A stretch of DNA of 64,000 bases, from assembly GCA_037893245.1 (NCBI GenBank), contig JBAIAA010000506.1, forward strand, positions 1,115,001 through 1,179,000, given 5' to 3'. Under the pieces are notes generated by a model. That model was not told where the DNA came from, did no database searches, and saw only the letters and a list, made by a program, of their open reading frames with translations. How positions within the stretch are numbered: position 1 is the first letter of the stretch; the number at the start of each line of letters is the position of its first letter. Source of the stretch: Crossaster papposus (lineage: Eukaryota; Echinodermata; Asteroidea; Velatida; Solasteridae). Of this stretch, positions 63,462 through 64,000 are shown one piece after another. The position numbers were made by a program, and so were the translations under genes.

Positions 63462-64000
63462 ACACTTCTTTCCCTTAACATATTTAACTCGAGGGCTTGT
63501 TCCGACATCAGGACACTTCTTTCCCTTTACAAATTTAACTCGAGGGCTTGTTCCGACATCAGGTGTTTATTTCTTATGCACACTTCTTTCCCTTTACATA
63601 TTTAACTCGAGGGCTTGTTCCGACATCAGGTGTTTATTTCTTCTGCACACTTCTTTCCCTTTACATATTTAACTCTAGGGCTTGTTCCGACATCAGGTGA
63701 TTATTTCTTATGCACACTTCTTTCCCTTAACATATTTAACTCGAGGGCTTGTTCTGACATCAGGTGTTTATTTCTTATGCACACTTCTTTCCCTTTACAT
63801 ATTTAACTCGAGGGCTTGTTCCGAAATCAGGGGTTTATTTCTTATGCACACTTCTTTCCCTTTACATATTTAACTCGAGGGCTTGTTCCGACATCAGGTG
63901 TTTATTTCTTATGCACACTTCTTTCCCTTTACATATTTAACTCGAGGGCTTGTTCCGACATCAGGTGTTTATTTCTTATGCACACTTCTTTCCCTTAACA
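63462..64000 (+). repeat. Simple 67-bp tract to the window end
   Basis: A 51-bp deleted unit (63,462-63,512, gacatcag joined to gacacttc) is followed by seven full units from 63,513 and a partial one at 63,982. Variants are cttctgcacac, caggtgattatt, ccgaaatcagggg and aactctagggc. Confidence 0.92.

Larger units (their letters stand above)
55919..64000 (+). repeat. Satellite II: 67-bp repeat with composite units carrying a 12-bp minisatellite
   Basis: The simple unit is 67 bp: acacttctttccctttacat, atttaactcgagggcttgtt, ccgacatcaggtgtttattt, cttatgc. It has no similarity I can see to satellite I. In 30 units the ttct/tatgcac point is opened by a block: gtcctgaaattat, then 3-14 copies of catttttga(cat), then ctgtaagactgaacatttat. 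This gives composite units of 133-265 bp, mostly in 12-bp steps. Composite units usually have cccttaacat and gtgtctattt where simple units have ccctttacat and gtgtttattt. The array runs off the right end of the window. Confidence 0.96.

Noticed and set aside
56289..63478. Frames of 100-175 codons rich in FDII, LTSF or KNDV repeats
   Set aside because: A 12-bp unit is four codons, so the runs stay open in several frames at once. The low-complexity product is translated minisatellite.
1..64000. CRISPR-like regular spacing
   Set aside because: Units are contiguous and similar over their whole length, with no unique spacers and no cas-like genes.
1..64000. Transposon ends or target-site duplications flanking the arrays
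   Set aside because: I saw no terminal inverted repeats, poly-A tails or flanking direct repeats at the junction. Array edges outside the window cannot be judged.
55919..64000. Telomere-type repeats
   Set aside because: Neither the 67-bp nor the 12-bp unit contains runs of a G-rich telomeric hexamer or heptamer.

Overview
The window is eukaryotic satellite DNA from end to end. I found no supportable protein-coding gene, rRNA, tRNA, CRISPR array or intact mobile element. Tandem repeats fill all but about 100 of the 64,000 bases. Long satellite arrays of this size, with higher-order repeats, point to a nuclear heterochromatic region (pericentromeric, subtelomeric or interstitial block) of a eukaryote, perhaps an animal. 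I cannot name the species.

Layout. (1) Positions 1 to about 55,815 hold satellite I, a head-to-tail array of about 217-bp monomers. It contains about 62 copies of a short form of about 157 bp that lacks one fixed 60-bp block, and I estimate about 270 monomers in all. Superimposed on it are many nested higher-order repeats (offsets 650, 806/808, 868, 965, 1025/1027, 1676, 1990, 2149, 3072, 3080, 3230, 3446 and 5661 bp). All are sums of 217- and 157-bp units, as expected of unequal exchange between monomers. The last kilobase is more diverged. (2) Positions about 55,816-55,918 are a non-repetitive, more GC-rich junction of about 103 bp. It has short open frames on both strands and may be a relic of single-copy or dispersed DNA. 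(3) Positions about 55,919-64,000 hold satellite II, an unrelated 67-bp repeat. In 30 units it has acquired an internal block carrying 3-14 copies of a 12-bp minisatellite (gacatcattttt). These composite units form their own higher-order cassettes.

The most notable structure is the boundary. The diverged edge monomer of satellite I recurs inside its array at 3,141-3,208. The first ~400 bp of satellite II, private variants included, recur at offset 6,624 (62,543-62,93x). Both faces of the junction therefore have internal copies, so it looks like a join between established arrays rather than the founding edge of either one.

No genes work together here. Any function would be structural (chromatin, centromere or heterochromatin) or act through repeated binding sites: a 12-bp and a 10-bp perfect palindrome in most full-length satellite I monomers, and a CRE-like octamer in the 12-bp repeat. 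All unit boundaries and offsets were read by eye and may be off by a few bases.
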